Shown: positions 1-6,216 of the stretch, piece by piece
Numbering within the stretch: the stretch's first letter is position 1
How the letters are laid out: every line of letters begins with the position of its first letter
DNA from: Limnoglobus sp.
Lineage (GTDB): Bacteria; Planctomycetota; Planctomycetia; Gemmatales; Gemmataceae
Assembly (NCBI GenBank): GCA_025353985.1
Contig: JANXNT010000881.1
Span: 1-6,218 of the forward strand
Reading direction: 5' to 3'
Length of the DNA: 6,218 bases
The notes under the pieces: model-generated
What the model was told of the DNA's origin: nothing
Databases searched by the model: none
Seen by the model: the letters and a program-made list of their open reading frames with translations, nothing else
Position numbers and translations under genes: made by a program

Positions 1-2
1 CC

Positions 3-215
3 AACGATGTGGCAATGATCGGCTTCGAGAACATGCCATTCGCGGCCATGTCGGCCATCGGGCTAACGACGTACGATTACCCCGGCTCGCTGATTGCCGA
101 AGAAGCATTGAGAATCATGCGCGAACGACGCAAATCGATGAAGCGATTATCCGTGCGAATCGTCGTCCCGAGCCGCTTGATCGTACGCGCTAGTACAGAC
201 GCCGCGAGCGTATAG
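3..215 (+). CDS. LacI-family transcriptional regulator, C-terminal end (5' truncated by window edge)
   Basis: Only the last 70 residues are in the window; the reading frame is open to the left edge, beginning Asn-Asp-Val-Ala-Met-Ile-Gly-Phe. This matches the end of the sugar-binding-protein-like effector domain of LacI/GalR regulators: the 'DVAxIGF(D/E)N' strand, the 'LTT' strand followed by a helix (AEEALRIM), and the final 'PSRLIVRAST' strand, the family's usual 'P.LivR.St' ending. The protein stops a few residues later, as expected. These proteins bind a small ligand and alter DNA binding of an N-terminal helix-turn-helix domain, which lies outside the window. A GntR-type DNA-binding domain fused to a LacI-type effector domain is also possible and cannot be excluded. 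The stop is 30 bp before a PhnX-like hydrolase gene on the same strand, so co-transcription is likely. The effector and operator are unknown. Confidence 0.85.
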   Translation, partial: NDVAMIGFENMPFAAMSAIGLTTYDYPGSLIAEEALRIMRERRKSMKRLSVRIVVPSRLIVRASTDAASV

Positions 216-235
216 CACACCTAATTTCCACACTC

Positions 236-240
236 AGGAG
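236..240 (+). promoter_or_regulatory. Shine-Dalgarno site of the PhnX-like gene
   Basis: AGGAG lies 5 nt before the ATG at 246. This is a strong ribosome binding site and fixes the start codon. It sits in the 30 bp gap after the LacI-type gene, which is too short for an obvious separate promoter. Confidence 0.75.
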
Positions 241-245
241 CAAGC

Positions 246-998
246 ATGTCTGATATTCAGTTGGTGATTTTCGACTGGGTCGGTACGGTCATCGATTTCG
301 GTGCGTGTGCGCCAGCCAACGCATTGCGGAAAGCGTTTCTTGCCAAAGGCATCGAAGTGTCACCGGCCGAAATCCGCACCTTGATGGGCATGAACACGAA
401 GGATCACATCCGCGAATTGCTAAAAAGCGAGACAGACGTCGAAGAAATGTTTCGTGCTGTCTTACCGTTACAAGTCGAAGCGGTTAAGGCGTGTCGCACA
501 CTCGTTCCGGGTGTCTTAGAGTGCGTTGCGCACTTACGTTCGCTCGGCATTAAAATCGGTGCGACTACCGAATATTCTCGCGAGGTCGCTGAGGTTTGTT
601 ACGCGGCGGGGCGCGAGCAAGGCTTCGTGCCGGACTTCACGGTTTGTGCGGACGATGTGCCAGCGGGCCGCCCCGCGCCGTGGATGATTTACCGCGTGAT
701 GGAAGCGCTAAACGTGTACCCGCCGACGACGGTCGTGAAGATCGGCGACACGCGGATCGACATCGAAGACGGCGTAAACGCGGCCGCTTGGTCGGTCGGC
801 GTCACCGACAGCAGCAGCGAAATGGGCCTTTCTCCAAAGGATTTTGCAGCCTTGCCGGAAACAGACCGCGAACAACGCCGTGAAGCGATACGCGAAACTT
901 TCTTCGCCGCAGGCGCGGACGGCGCGATGGACACGCTCGCCGACTTACCCGAACTGATCGTGGAGTTGAACAAGATTCTAGCCGAAACGGAAGAGTGA
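246..998 (+). CDS. phnX: Phosphonoacetaldehyde hydrolase (phosphonatase)-like HAD hydrolase with altered active site
   Basis: This is a 250-residue HAD-superfamily protein whose closest recognisable family is PhnX, which cleaves phosphonoacetaldehyde to acetaldehyde and phosphate in the cytoplasm (2-aminoethylphosphonate catabolism). Visible motifs are: nucleophile Asp10 in FDWVGT; the cap motif MGMNTKDH at 47-54; motif II ATTEYSRE at 106-113; the family signature DDVPAGRPAPWM at 136-147, with Arg142 in place of the usual HAD lysine; and the Mg-binding motif GDTRID at 167-172. The C-terminal half (SSEMGL, then the FFAAGAD segment) also follows PhnX. Compared from memory with the Bacillus cereus enzyme (Asp12, Lys53), the Schiff-base Lys position is Thr51, with a Lys one residue later. 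DxAGT has Val for Ala, TTGY has Glu for Gly, and about 16 residues of the cap are missing, which accounts for 250 instead of about 267 residues. The fold and family are secure; phosphonatase activity is doubtful. No phnW transaminase is in view. The gene follows a LacI-type regulator. Confidence 0.85.
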   Translation: MSDIQLVIFDWVGTVIDFGACAPANALRKAFLAKGIEVSPAEIRTLMGMNTKDHIRELLKSETDVEEMFRAVLPLQVEAVKACRTLVPGVLECVAHLRSLGIKIGATTEYSREVAEVCYAAGREQGFVPDFTVCADDVPAGRPAPWMIYRVMEALNVYPPTTVVKIGDTRIDIEDGVNAAAWSVGVTDSSSEMGLSPKDFAALPETDREQRREAIRETFFAAGADGAMDTLADLPELIVELNKILAETEE

Positions 999-1000
999 TT

Positions 1001-2563
1001 TTATCGCGGGTCGGCCCAGGGGCACGCGTCGTAAACTTCGTCCATAATGTGTCGCATCACGTCTTGCGTTTTCGTGCGTGACGACTGGCTCGTGCCGAGT
1101 GCGGGCATGGCGACGAGGACTGTCAGCCGGTCGTCACTGCCACCGGGGCGCTCGCCATTCGCGCGGCGGACCAGCCAGCGGATCGGGAAGAACGGACTAC
1201 GCGCCTCGGCTTCGTCGGCCTCCGTCCAGAAGTGTCGCCCTTCTTGCGTCCAGTATCCGACGATCTGCGCATCGCTGCCACGAGTGAATTCGCGGAAGGT
1301 AACCGGCACCACGCGGCCTGCAGGCGAACGAACCGATTCCATCCAGCGACTCGCCAACTGGTACCCGCGATTCGGCCAACAGACATCGGGATGGTGATAG
1401 TCGCGCACCGCATTCGCAGACGACCAATACACCACCCAGACGTGCGCTTCGTTACCGATACCATCGGTGTATATACGGTACCCGACGGTGTCGCAACCGA
1501 GTGCCGTCGTTACCGCCGGGTCGATTGGTTTCGCCTTCCCCGTCCATCGATCAATCGGTGGTGGAAGCGTGGCCAGTGGCAAATCCCCACCACCGGCCGA
1601 TTTCGCAAAACTCGGCACGAAAGCGAGCGCGACGCCGGCTCCGATTGCCACGCCAAGTGCGATGTTCACAATCGTAATCGCCCGACGACTTGGCGGCCGT
1701 GTCGCACAGATTTCGGACGGCGCGGCTTCGATCAGTTTCGCCGCAAGTAACGCGGTTAGCCCGCTGACGAGCGCCAGCCCGAGTAGCACCATCGCGATGC
1801 CGAGCGTGTCGTGCCAGACACCATCAATATACTCTTTGCCGATCCACTCTTGCGTGAGTCCCGTTCCAATCACGCGGAGTCCGTTGACGAACACGATGAT
1901 CGGCACGCTGACGAAAACGGCGAAAAGCCCTCGAAAAATACCAAGTCCGCGTACGTGGCTCATGAAAACCGCAATCGCCACTAGTGCCGACACGGAGCGA
2001 ATGCCACTGCACGCCTCGACGACGCCTAGGACGCCCGATGGCAATGCGAGTACGAAACCGCTACGCTCGACCGACACGCCGCACAGTGACAGCCCATTGG
2101 CAGCGAGCCACGTTGTCGCGTCTTGCAGCACCAACTGAACTGGTGCCATGATGCGGCCCGGCACCGGTAAAGCGAACAGTGGAAACAAAAGTGGGAAGCG
2201 GTACACGCGAAGTGTCCGGACGCCGTATCGCACGAGAATTATGCCCGATGCCGCGATGATAACACTAACGAGTTGCCACCAGAGTAATACCTGACGCGGA
2301 CCGACTTGCAGCATCACGAACCAACCGGGCAGGAAGCTGATTGCGCCTATGATTACGAGACACACGCCGAGTATCGGAAGCGGAATATCACGAGTCGGCC
2401 GAGTGATGCGATTCGCGGTCCAGATAGCGGCCGCGATGAATAGGAGTCGACTGAACGACTCTCCCGTCGTTTCGCGGAGATCGCCGAGCCAGAAGCGAAT
2501 GAGGCCGTATAGCACGGCACCAGACGCCACGATCAGCATCGCCCAAGTGGGGCGGTGGCTCAC
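1001..2563 (-). CDS. xrtU: Exosortase with C-terminal EpsI-like domain, probably exosortase U (XrtU)
   Basis: This is a 520-residue polytopic inner-membrane protein. Exosortases act as transpeptidase-like processing enzymes that recognise PEP-CTERM tails. Residues 1 to about 275 are mostly hydrophobic, with about eight membrane segments, and hold the three conserved catalytic residues: Cys185 in EACSGIRS, Arg230 in FVNGLRVIG, and His251 in WHDTLG. After a further membrane segment (about 296-317), residues 335-520 form an EpsI-like soluble domain (DUF3485 type) with a YHHPDVCWPNRGYQ motif at 389-402 containing the conserved His-Pro-x-x-Cys. EpsI is a separate gene in many proteobacteria. The start is GTG at 2563, chosen because it overlaps the stop of the upstream TPR gene as GTGA and has GGAG 8 nt upstream. 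The gene ends 2 bp from the convergent phnX-like gene. The exosortase-EpsI assignment is firm; the XrtU subtype rests on planctomycete-like context and fused architecture. A PEP-CTERM tail encoded at 6106-6216 is a candidate substrate. Confidence 0.9.
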   Translation of the reverse strand: MSHRPTWAMLIVASGAVLYGLIRFWLGDLRETTGESFSRLLFIAAAIWTANRITRPTRDIPLPILGVCLVIIGAISFLPGWFVMLQVGPRQVLLWWQLVSVIIAASGIILVRYGVRTLRVYRFPLLFPLFALPVPGRIMAPVQLVLQDATTWLAANGLSLCGVSVERSGFVLALPSGVLGVVEACSGIRSVSALVAIAVFMSHVRGLGIFRGLFAVFVSVPIIVFVNGLRVIGTGLTQEWIGKEYIDGVWHDTLGIAMVLLGLALVSGLTALLAAKLIEAAPSEICATRPPSRRAITIVNIALGVAIGAGVALAFVPSFAKSAGGGDLPLATLPPPIDRWTGKAKPIDPAVTTALGCDTVGYRIYTDGIGNEAHVWVVYWSSANAVRDYHHPDVCWPNRGYQLASRWMESVRSPAGRVVPVTFREFTRGSDAQIVGYWTQEGRHFWTEADEAEARSPFFPIRWLVRRANGERPGGSDDRLTVLVAMPALGTSQSSRTKTQDVMRHIMDEVYDACPWADPR

Positions 2564-3855
2564 GGCTTCTTCTCCAAATCGGCGAGGAGTTTCTCCGCAT
2601 CGGCTTTATAAACGAACGGCCCCGTCGCCACGATCGCGTCTTTCAACGCCCGTTTGGCATCGGTTGTATTGCCCTTATCTACGAGCACTTTGGAAAGATA
2701 GTACGCTGTGTCGCGCGCGACTGGACCGGCACCCACGGCGGCACGCAGGGCCTTGTCGGCTTCCTCGATTCGGCCGGCTTTGAAGTAGCACCAGCCGAGC
2801 ACGGCGACGCCTTCGGCCGAACGCGAGTTCTGCCGAAACGCGACTTCGGCGATTTCGATGGCGCGTTGTCGCTTCTTCGCGTCGTCGGATTCTGCAAGCG
2901 AGATCGCGAGGTTCCAGGCGGCGAAAGCATCCGCGGGGGCGTTGCGCGACATCTCTTCGAAGATCTTTTCGGCCGCAACGAAATCCTTCCGATAGCGTGC
3001 GCCCAAGCCGAGTAGTGCGGTCGTTTCGCGGCTATTCGGGTCGAGCTTTGCGGCGGAATCGAGATATGGCTTCGCCTCGTCGATCCGCCCGCGATCCATC
3101 AGCCATCGCGCGTATCCGCGTGCCATTTTATCGCTATTTGGCCTCAATTCTGCTGCTTTTTTAAACCATTTCTCGGCTTCATCGGGTTTGCCTTTCCCAT
3201 CCCATAGGGCGGCAAGGCTGAGTTCTGGCGGGTCGAGCGTTGGGTCGTCCGCGAACGATTCCAGAAACTCCTTGTATGCTTCTTCATGTTGGTCCAGATA
3301 GAAGCGGATCGCGGCGGCTTGCATACGGATCGTGCCGTTCTTCGGTTCGTCGATCAGTACAGCCTGCACGTGCGTTCGCGCGTTCTTATAGTCTTTGCGA
3401 GTCTGGAAACCAGACGCGAGACCGAGGTGTGCGACACGCGCAAATTTCTTTCGTTGGGCGGCATCCCAGCGCGGTGACTGTGCGGCCTGAAGTGCGGCCT
3501 GGCAGTTCAAAATGGCATCGGTCACGCGACCTTCGGCCAAGGCGATTTGACCGTTGAACGCCAAGACGTCTGGGTTCTCCGGGTCTTCGGCGGCCGCTTG
3601 TTCGAGATGAATGCGCGCCTGTGGGCCATTCCCTGCCTTCAAAAATAAATCGGCCAGCATCACCTTGGCAGGGGGCAGCTGCGGGTTCGATTTTACGGCA
3701 AGTTGCAACTGTGCGAGCGATTCGGCAACCTTGCCCGCGCGAAACATCTCGCGCCCTTTTTGCTCGTTCTCGGTGGCTACGGGCGGTGGTGTCTGGCTGC
3801 TGCCAGACGCAACGAGTACAAGTGTGATACACGTCGATAAGAGTGTACGCATCAT
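2560..3855 (-). CDS. Secreted tetratricopeptide-repeat (TPR) protein of the exosortase operon
   Basis: This is a 431-residue protein with an N-terminal Sec-type signal peptide: Met-Met-Arg, a hydrophobic core at about 4-16, then Ala-Ser-Gly-Ser-Ser, with likely cleavage near residues 17-21. There is no lipobox cysteine at the cleavage region, so a lipoprotein is unlikely. The remainder is helical TPR-type repeats. Clear units include about 34-58 (GREMFRAGKVAESLAQLQLA), 63-92, 97-124, 216-240 (GKGKPDEAEKWFKKAAELRP), 245-273 (MDRGRIDEAKPYLDSAAKLDP), 350-378 (YFKAGRIEEADKALRAAV) and 385-411. TPR arrays bind other proteins, so a periplasmic scaffold role is inferred. The ATG at 3855 is chosen because it overlaps the preceding gene's stop as ATGA and has GAGGA 8 nt upstream. 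A much longer in-frame extension upstream is Arg-rich and antisense-like. The stop overlaps the exosortase GTG, so translation of the two is coupled. The role resembles that of PrsT-type TPR proteins of proteobacterial exosortase loci, but homology is not shown. Confidence 0.88.
   Translation of the reverse strand: MMRTLLSTCITLVLVASGSSQTPPPVATENEQKGREMFRAGKVAESLAQLQLAVKSNPQLPPAKVMLADLFLKAGNGPQARIHLEQAAAEDPENPDVLAFNGQIALAEGRVTDAILNCQAALQAAQSPRWDAAQRKKFARVAHLGLASGFQTRKDYKNARTHVQAVLIDEPKNGTIRMQAAAIRFYLDQHEEAYKEFLESFADDPTLDPPELSLAALWDGKGKPDEAEKWFKKAAELRPNSDKMARGYARWLMDRGRIDEAKPYLDSAAKLDPNSRETTALLGLGARYRKDFVAAEKIFEEMSRNAPADAFAAWNLAISLAESDDAKKRQRAIEIAEVAFRQNSRSAEGVAVLGWCYFKAGRIEEADKALRAAVGAGPVARDTAYYLSKVLVDKGNTTDAKRALKDAIVATGPFVYKADAEKLLADLEKKP
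2572..2575 (-). promoter_or_regulatory. Shine-Dalgarno site of the exosortase gene
   Basis: GGAG (read on the minus strand) lies 8 nt before the GTG start at 2563 and inside the end of the upstream TPR gene. Together with the GTGA overlap it supports the GTG start over the later in-frame ATG at residue 9. Confidence 0.5.
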
Positions 3856-6032
3856 CGGGGTTTTCCTCTGTGGTCGTTCACGGCGTTGCGGTAATCGCTT
3901 CGTTCGCGGGCCGTTTGGGGAATCGCAGCCACGGCAGCGAGTGTAGCCTCCGCTTCGGATACGCGACCGATTATACGATAGGCGTTCGCTAATTGTACGA
4001 GCGTCCCCGCGCGGCGTTCGGATCGCTGCATGCCGAGTTCGAGTATTCGCGTTGCTTCTTCCGGTTGGCGGTTTGCGAGCAACACCGCGCCGACAATTTC
4101 GATCTGTTCCACGGTCAATCGATTGGGGTTCGTACGCAGCGGCGCGATGATGCGAATGGCGGCGGCGGCATCGTCTTGCCCTCGTAATTTCAACCAAGCG
4201 AGGTGCCCCATGATCGTCGATTCTTGGGGTTCGGCAGCGAGTGCAAACTCGCACGCTTTCACGGCGTCATCGACGACTTTTCGGTCCCATGGCGTCGGCC
4301 CGAGTTCGAGTTTCCGTACCAGGACATTCGCGCGAATTTTCGCTGCGTCTTTCGTGTTAGGCCAGCGGTCGAGTATCGCCGACGCAAGTTTTGCCGTGCG
4401 ACTCAGACGTTCCGCATCGTCGGGTGCATCGGCTAATCCTTGTGCGATGGCAAGCGGCAACGTCGGGTCGTTCGTCTCGTTTGCCAGTGTCTGGATCGTC
4501 GCGAACTTTGCTTCCTCGCCGAGTTCGATCGCGGCGCGAGTGTAGTAGCGGAGTGCGATCGGGTCGCGTGCTACGTCGGCTTGTGGGTAAATTGAGATGA
4601 CTTTCCACGCCTCGTTGGGGAAGCCCGCTTCGCACCACATTCGCGCCTCGACCCGCGCGACTAACAGTTTGTTCGGTGCGATGTCGCAGGCGTTCCGGCA
4701 GGCAACGAGTGCTTTATCGCGTTGCCGCGCAGCCAATGCGGCATCGGCGGCCAGCAACCAACTCGCGAGGTCCGCCGGCTTGCGTTCGGCGGCAGCGAAA
4801 CAGCGTTCGACGGCCTCGTTCGGGCGATTTTCTGCGATGCAAACTCGCAAATGCAACGACAGCAATTGCGGGTCGTCTCCGCAGATTTCGAGGCCCTGGG
4901 CGATCCGTTCGCGAATCTCTTCGGGCTGATTGCTACGCGCGGCGGAGAGCGCAAGACCCGTGTAGGCGGACGACGATTTCGGCTGTTTTTGTAGCACGAA
5001 TCGCCATGCCCGCACGGTGCGCTCTTCGTTTTCCGCAGCGAGTTCGTTCTTCTGATCGTCGACGATTTGTTTCGCGGCCCGAAGTCGATTGAGGCCGTCG
5101 GCGAGCCGCGGCCCGAGTTCACCGACCTGCTCGGCGGCCACGCGATCATCGGTTTCGATCGCTCCGGAAAGTGCTCGTTCGGCCAGTCGCGCGGCGGGTG
5201 CCCAGTACTCGGCCAACCCCGGCGAAAGCTCGTCCGCGAGCAATGTTTCCGCGTAACAATGCACGAATTGCGCAAGCGATCGCGGCGGGAGTTTCGCAAT
5301 ATTTTCGCTGCGCATGACGGGCAACACCCGCTTGACGAGGAACGCGCGGACGGGGGAAATATCGCGACCTGCCATCCGCAAAATTTCGATGCCGTAACGC
5401 AGGCCGCCCGGCTCGATACCGAGATCGTGTGCGTCGGGGTTGCCGAGCGCCGTCAGGTGTCGCGTCGCATTTTCGCGATGGCCTCGGAGGAGCGCATCGT
5501 GTGCGAGTACGCAGTTGGCAAACCAGTCGCGAGGCTCGATGGCGTGGCGTTTTGCCGCTTCGCGGGCCGCATCGCCAGTTCGCCCTGCGGAGATGTGCCC
5601 GCGCATCAACAGGACAACCATCGACTGATCGGCGATGTCCGAGGAGCCGCAATCGAGCGCATCGCGGCGGGCCAGCGCGTTCGGTTCGGTCGGCTGGATT
5701 TCTAGAATCTTCGTGAGGATCACCTGAAGTTCGCTCGGCTCCGCGCCCTTTTGTGCGGCCTTGTCAAACTGCTGCCACTCGGCGATCACAGCGCGGTTGC
5801 GCGCACGATCTTCGTACTTCTGAAAAGCGAGGTAACCCGCGAAACCGATCGCCGGTAGTACTACCGCAATGGCCGCCAAGCGGACGGCGAGAGGGAGTGA
5901 GCGAACACCGTAATACACACGTACAGGCAGCCAGAAAAATCCGAACCAGACTGCACGGATCGCGCCGCGCAATCGCTGTCCGAAGGAACGCCGGGCAAAC
6001 GGGTTCACGGGTTCGACGGCCATACGTGCCAT
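3852..6032 (-). CDS. Membrane-anchored TPR-like protein of the exosortase operon
   Basis: This is a 726-residue protein if started at the ATG at 6032. A TTG at 6038 would add two residues and an ATG at 6023 would remove three; no start has a convincing Shine-Dalgarno site. The N-terminus is basic (Arg-rich, residues 14-51) with aromatic hydrophobic residues at about 28-41, followed by one strong membrane segment at about 49-70. The positive-inside rule places the remaining 650 residues outside the cytoplasm. That part is almost entirely amphipathic helices. TPR-like units are clearest around 330-460 (RAWRFVLQKQPKSSSAYTGLAL; RPNEAVERCFAAAERKP; RDKALVACRNACDIAPN) and 610-715 (VKACEFALAAEPQESTIMGHLA; RQPEEATRILELGM; GRVSEAEATLAAVAAIP). 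Ten cysteines occur in the extracytoplasmic part. No enzyme motif was seen. Its stop overlaps the next TPR gene's start (ATGA), so it belongs to the exosortase operon. A role as a protein-binding partner in sorting or envelope assembly is inference. Confidence 0.85.
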   Translation of the reverse strand: MARMAVEPVNPFARRSFGQRLRGAIRAVWFGFFWLPVRVYYGVRSLPLAVRLAAIAVVLPAIGFAGYLAFQKYEDRARNRAVIAEWQQFDKAAQKGAEPSELQVILTKILEIQPTEPNALARRDALDCGSSDIADQSMVVLLMRGHISAGRTGDAAREAAKRHAIEPRDWFANCVLAHDALLRGHRENATRHLTALGNPDAHDLGIEPGGLRYGIEILRMAGRDISPVRAFLVKRVLPVMRSENIAKLPPRSLAQFVHCYAETLLADELSPGLAEYWAPAARLAERALSGAIETDDRVAAEQVGELGPRLADGLNRLRAAKQIVDDQKNELAAENEERTVRAWRFVLQKQPKSSSAYTGLALSAARSNQPEEIRERIAQGLEICGDDPQLLSLHLRVCIAENRPNEAVERCFAAAERKPADLASWLLAADAALAARQRDKALVACRNACDIAPNKLLVARVEARMWCEAGFPNEAWKVISIYPQADVARDPIALRYYTRAAIELGEEAKFATIQTLANETNDPTLPLAIAQGLADAPDDAERLSRTAKLASAILDRWPNTKDAAKIRANVLVRKLELGPTPWDRKVVDDAVKACEFALAAEPQESTIMGHLAWLKLRGQDDAAAAIRIIAPLRTNPNRLTVEQIEIVGAVLLANRQPEEATRILELGMQRSERRAGTLVQLANAYRIIGRVSEAEATLAAVAAIPQTARERSDYRNAVNDHRGKPR
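3864..3868 (-). promoter_or_regulatory. Shine-Dalgarno site of the secreted TPR gene
   Basis: GAGGA (minus strand, within AGAGGAAAA) lies 8 nt before the ATG at 3855 and inside the 3' end of the upstream TPR gene. It decides the start in favour of the ATGA overlap. Confidence 0.65.
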
Positions 6033-6054
6033 ACCCAATTCAGGAAACGATATC

Positions 6055-6079
6055 GCCCGGCGGAAGGTTCTCGCCGGGC
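6055..6079. terminator. GC-rich hairpin, possible bidirectional terminator
   Basis: A perfect 8-bp stem, GCCCGGCG (6055-6062) with CGCCGGGC (6072-6079), closes a 9-nt loop. On the + strand it is followed at once by ATTTTT (6080-6085), a classic intrinsic terminator form. On the minus strand it lies 26 bp after the PEP-CTERM gene's stop, preceded by AAAAAT but followed by a poor U tract (GATATCGTTTC). It may partly end or stabilise the PEP-CTERM transcript, or stop transcription entering from the other side. Confidence 0.65.
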
Positions 6080-6105
6080 ATTTTTAAGATACCGCTATTA
6101 CGAGA

Positions 6106-6216
6106 TCACGCAAGAACCGGTTCGCCTTTGCGTCGCCGACGGATCGCGCCGACAATCACGACTGCCGCGGCGGAGATGGCGAGCACGGTGCCCGGTTCGG
6201 GGACGGGGGTGACAAA
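6106..6216 (-). CDS. PEP-CTERM sorting-signal protein, C-terminal end (5' truncated by window edge)
   Basis: Only the last 36 residues are visible; the frame is open to the right edge. They form a textbook PEP-CTERM signal: the Val-Pro-Glu-Pro-Gly-Thr motif at residues 5-10 of the fragment, a hydrophobic segment of about 15 residues (VLAISAAAVVIVGAI), and a basic cluster RRRRK. A six-residue tail, GEPVLA, follows before TGA. Such signals direct exported proteins to the inner membrane, where an exosortase processes them; the likely enzyme is encoded at 1001-2563. The nature of the mature protein cannot be told from this fragment. The gene is on the same strand as the TPR/exosortase cluster, with 73 bp and a hairpin between its stop and the next start, so it may be co-transcribed with them or end at the hairpin. 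Confidence 0.88.
   Translation of the reverse strand, partial: FVTPVPEPGTVLAISAAAVVIVGAIRRRRKGEPVLA

Noticed and set aside
9..215. A free-standing 68-residue gene starting at the GTG at 9
   Set aside because: The frame is open to the window edge and the sequence is the conserved end of a LacI-type effector domain, so it is the tail of a longer gene.
1232..2138. Long + strand open frames opposite the exosortase gene
   Set aside because: They are Arg/Pro/Ser-rich antisense shadows typical of GC-rich DNA, while the minus-strand frame carries clear exosortase and EpsI motifs.
3790..3855. Lipoprotein signal for the secreted TPR protein
   Set aside because: The only nearby Cys (residue 9) lies inside the hydrophobic core, with no lipobox at the cleavage region, so a normal Sec signal peptide fits better.
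3856..4254. An in-frame 133-residue upstream extension of the secreted TPR protein
   Set aside because: It is Arg/Thr/Pro-rich with no fold, overlaps the coding end of the 726-residue TPR gene on the same strand, and would bury an evident signal peptide. The ATGA overlap with a ribosome site gives the better start.
5067..5705. A 212-residue + strand open frame opposite the membrane-anchored TPR gene
   Set aside because: No recognisable domain or ribosome site, and the minus-strand TPR-like frame is continuous through the region with sensible helix periodicity.
6033..6038. TTG start at 6038 for the membrane-anchored TPR protein
   Set aside because: No ribosome site supports it, and an ATG follows two codons later. 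It remains possible, so the start is uncertain by a few residues.
6033..6105. A promoter between the PEP-CTERM gene and the TPR-exosortase cluster
   Set aside because: Some AT-rich bases are present, but I could not find a -35/-10 pair with proper spacing, and planctomycete promoters are hard to call by eye.
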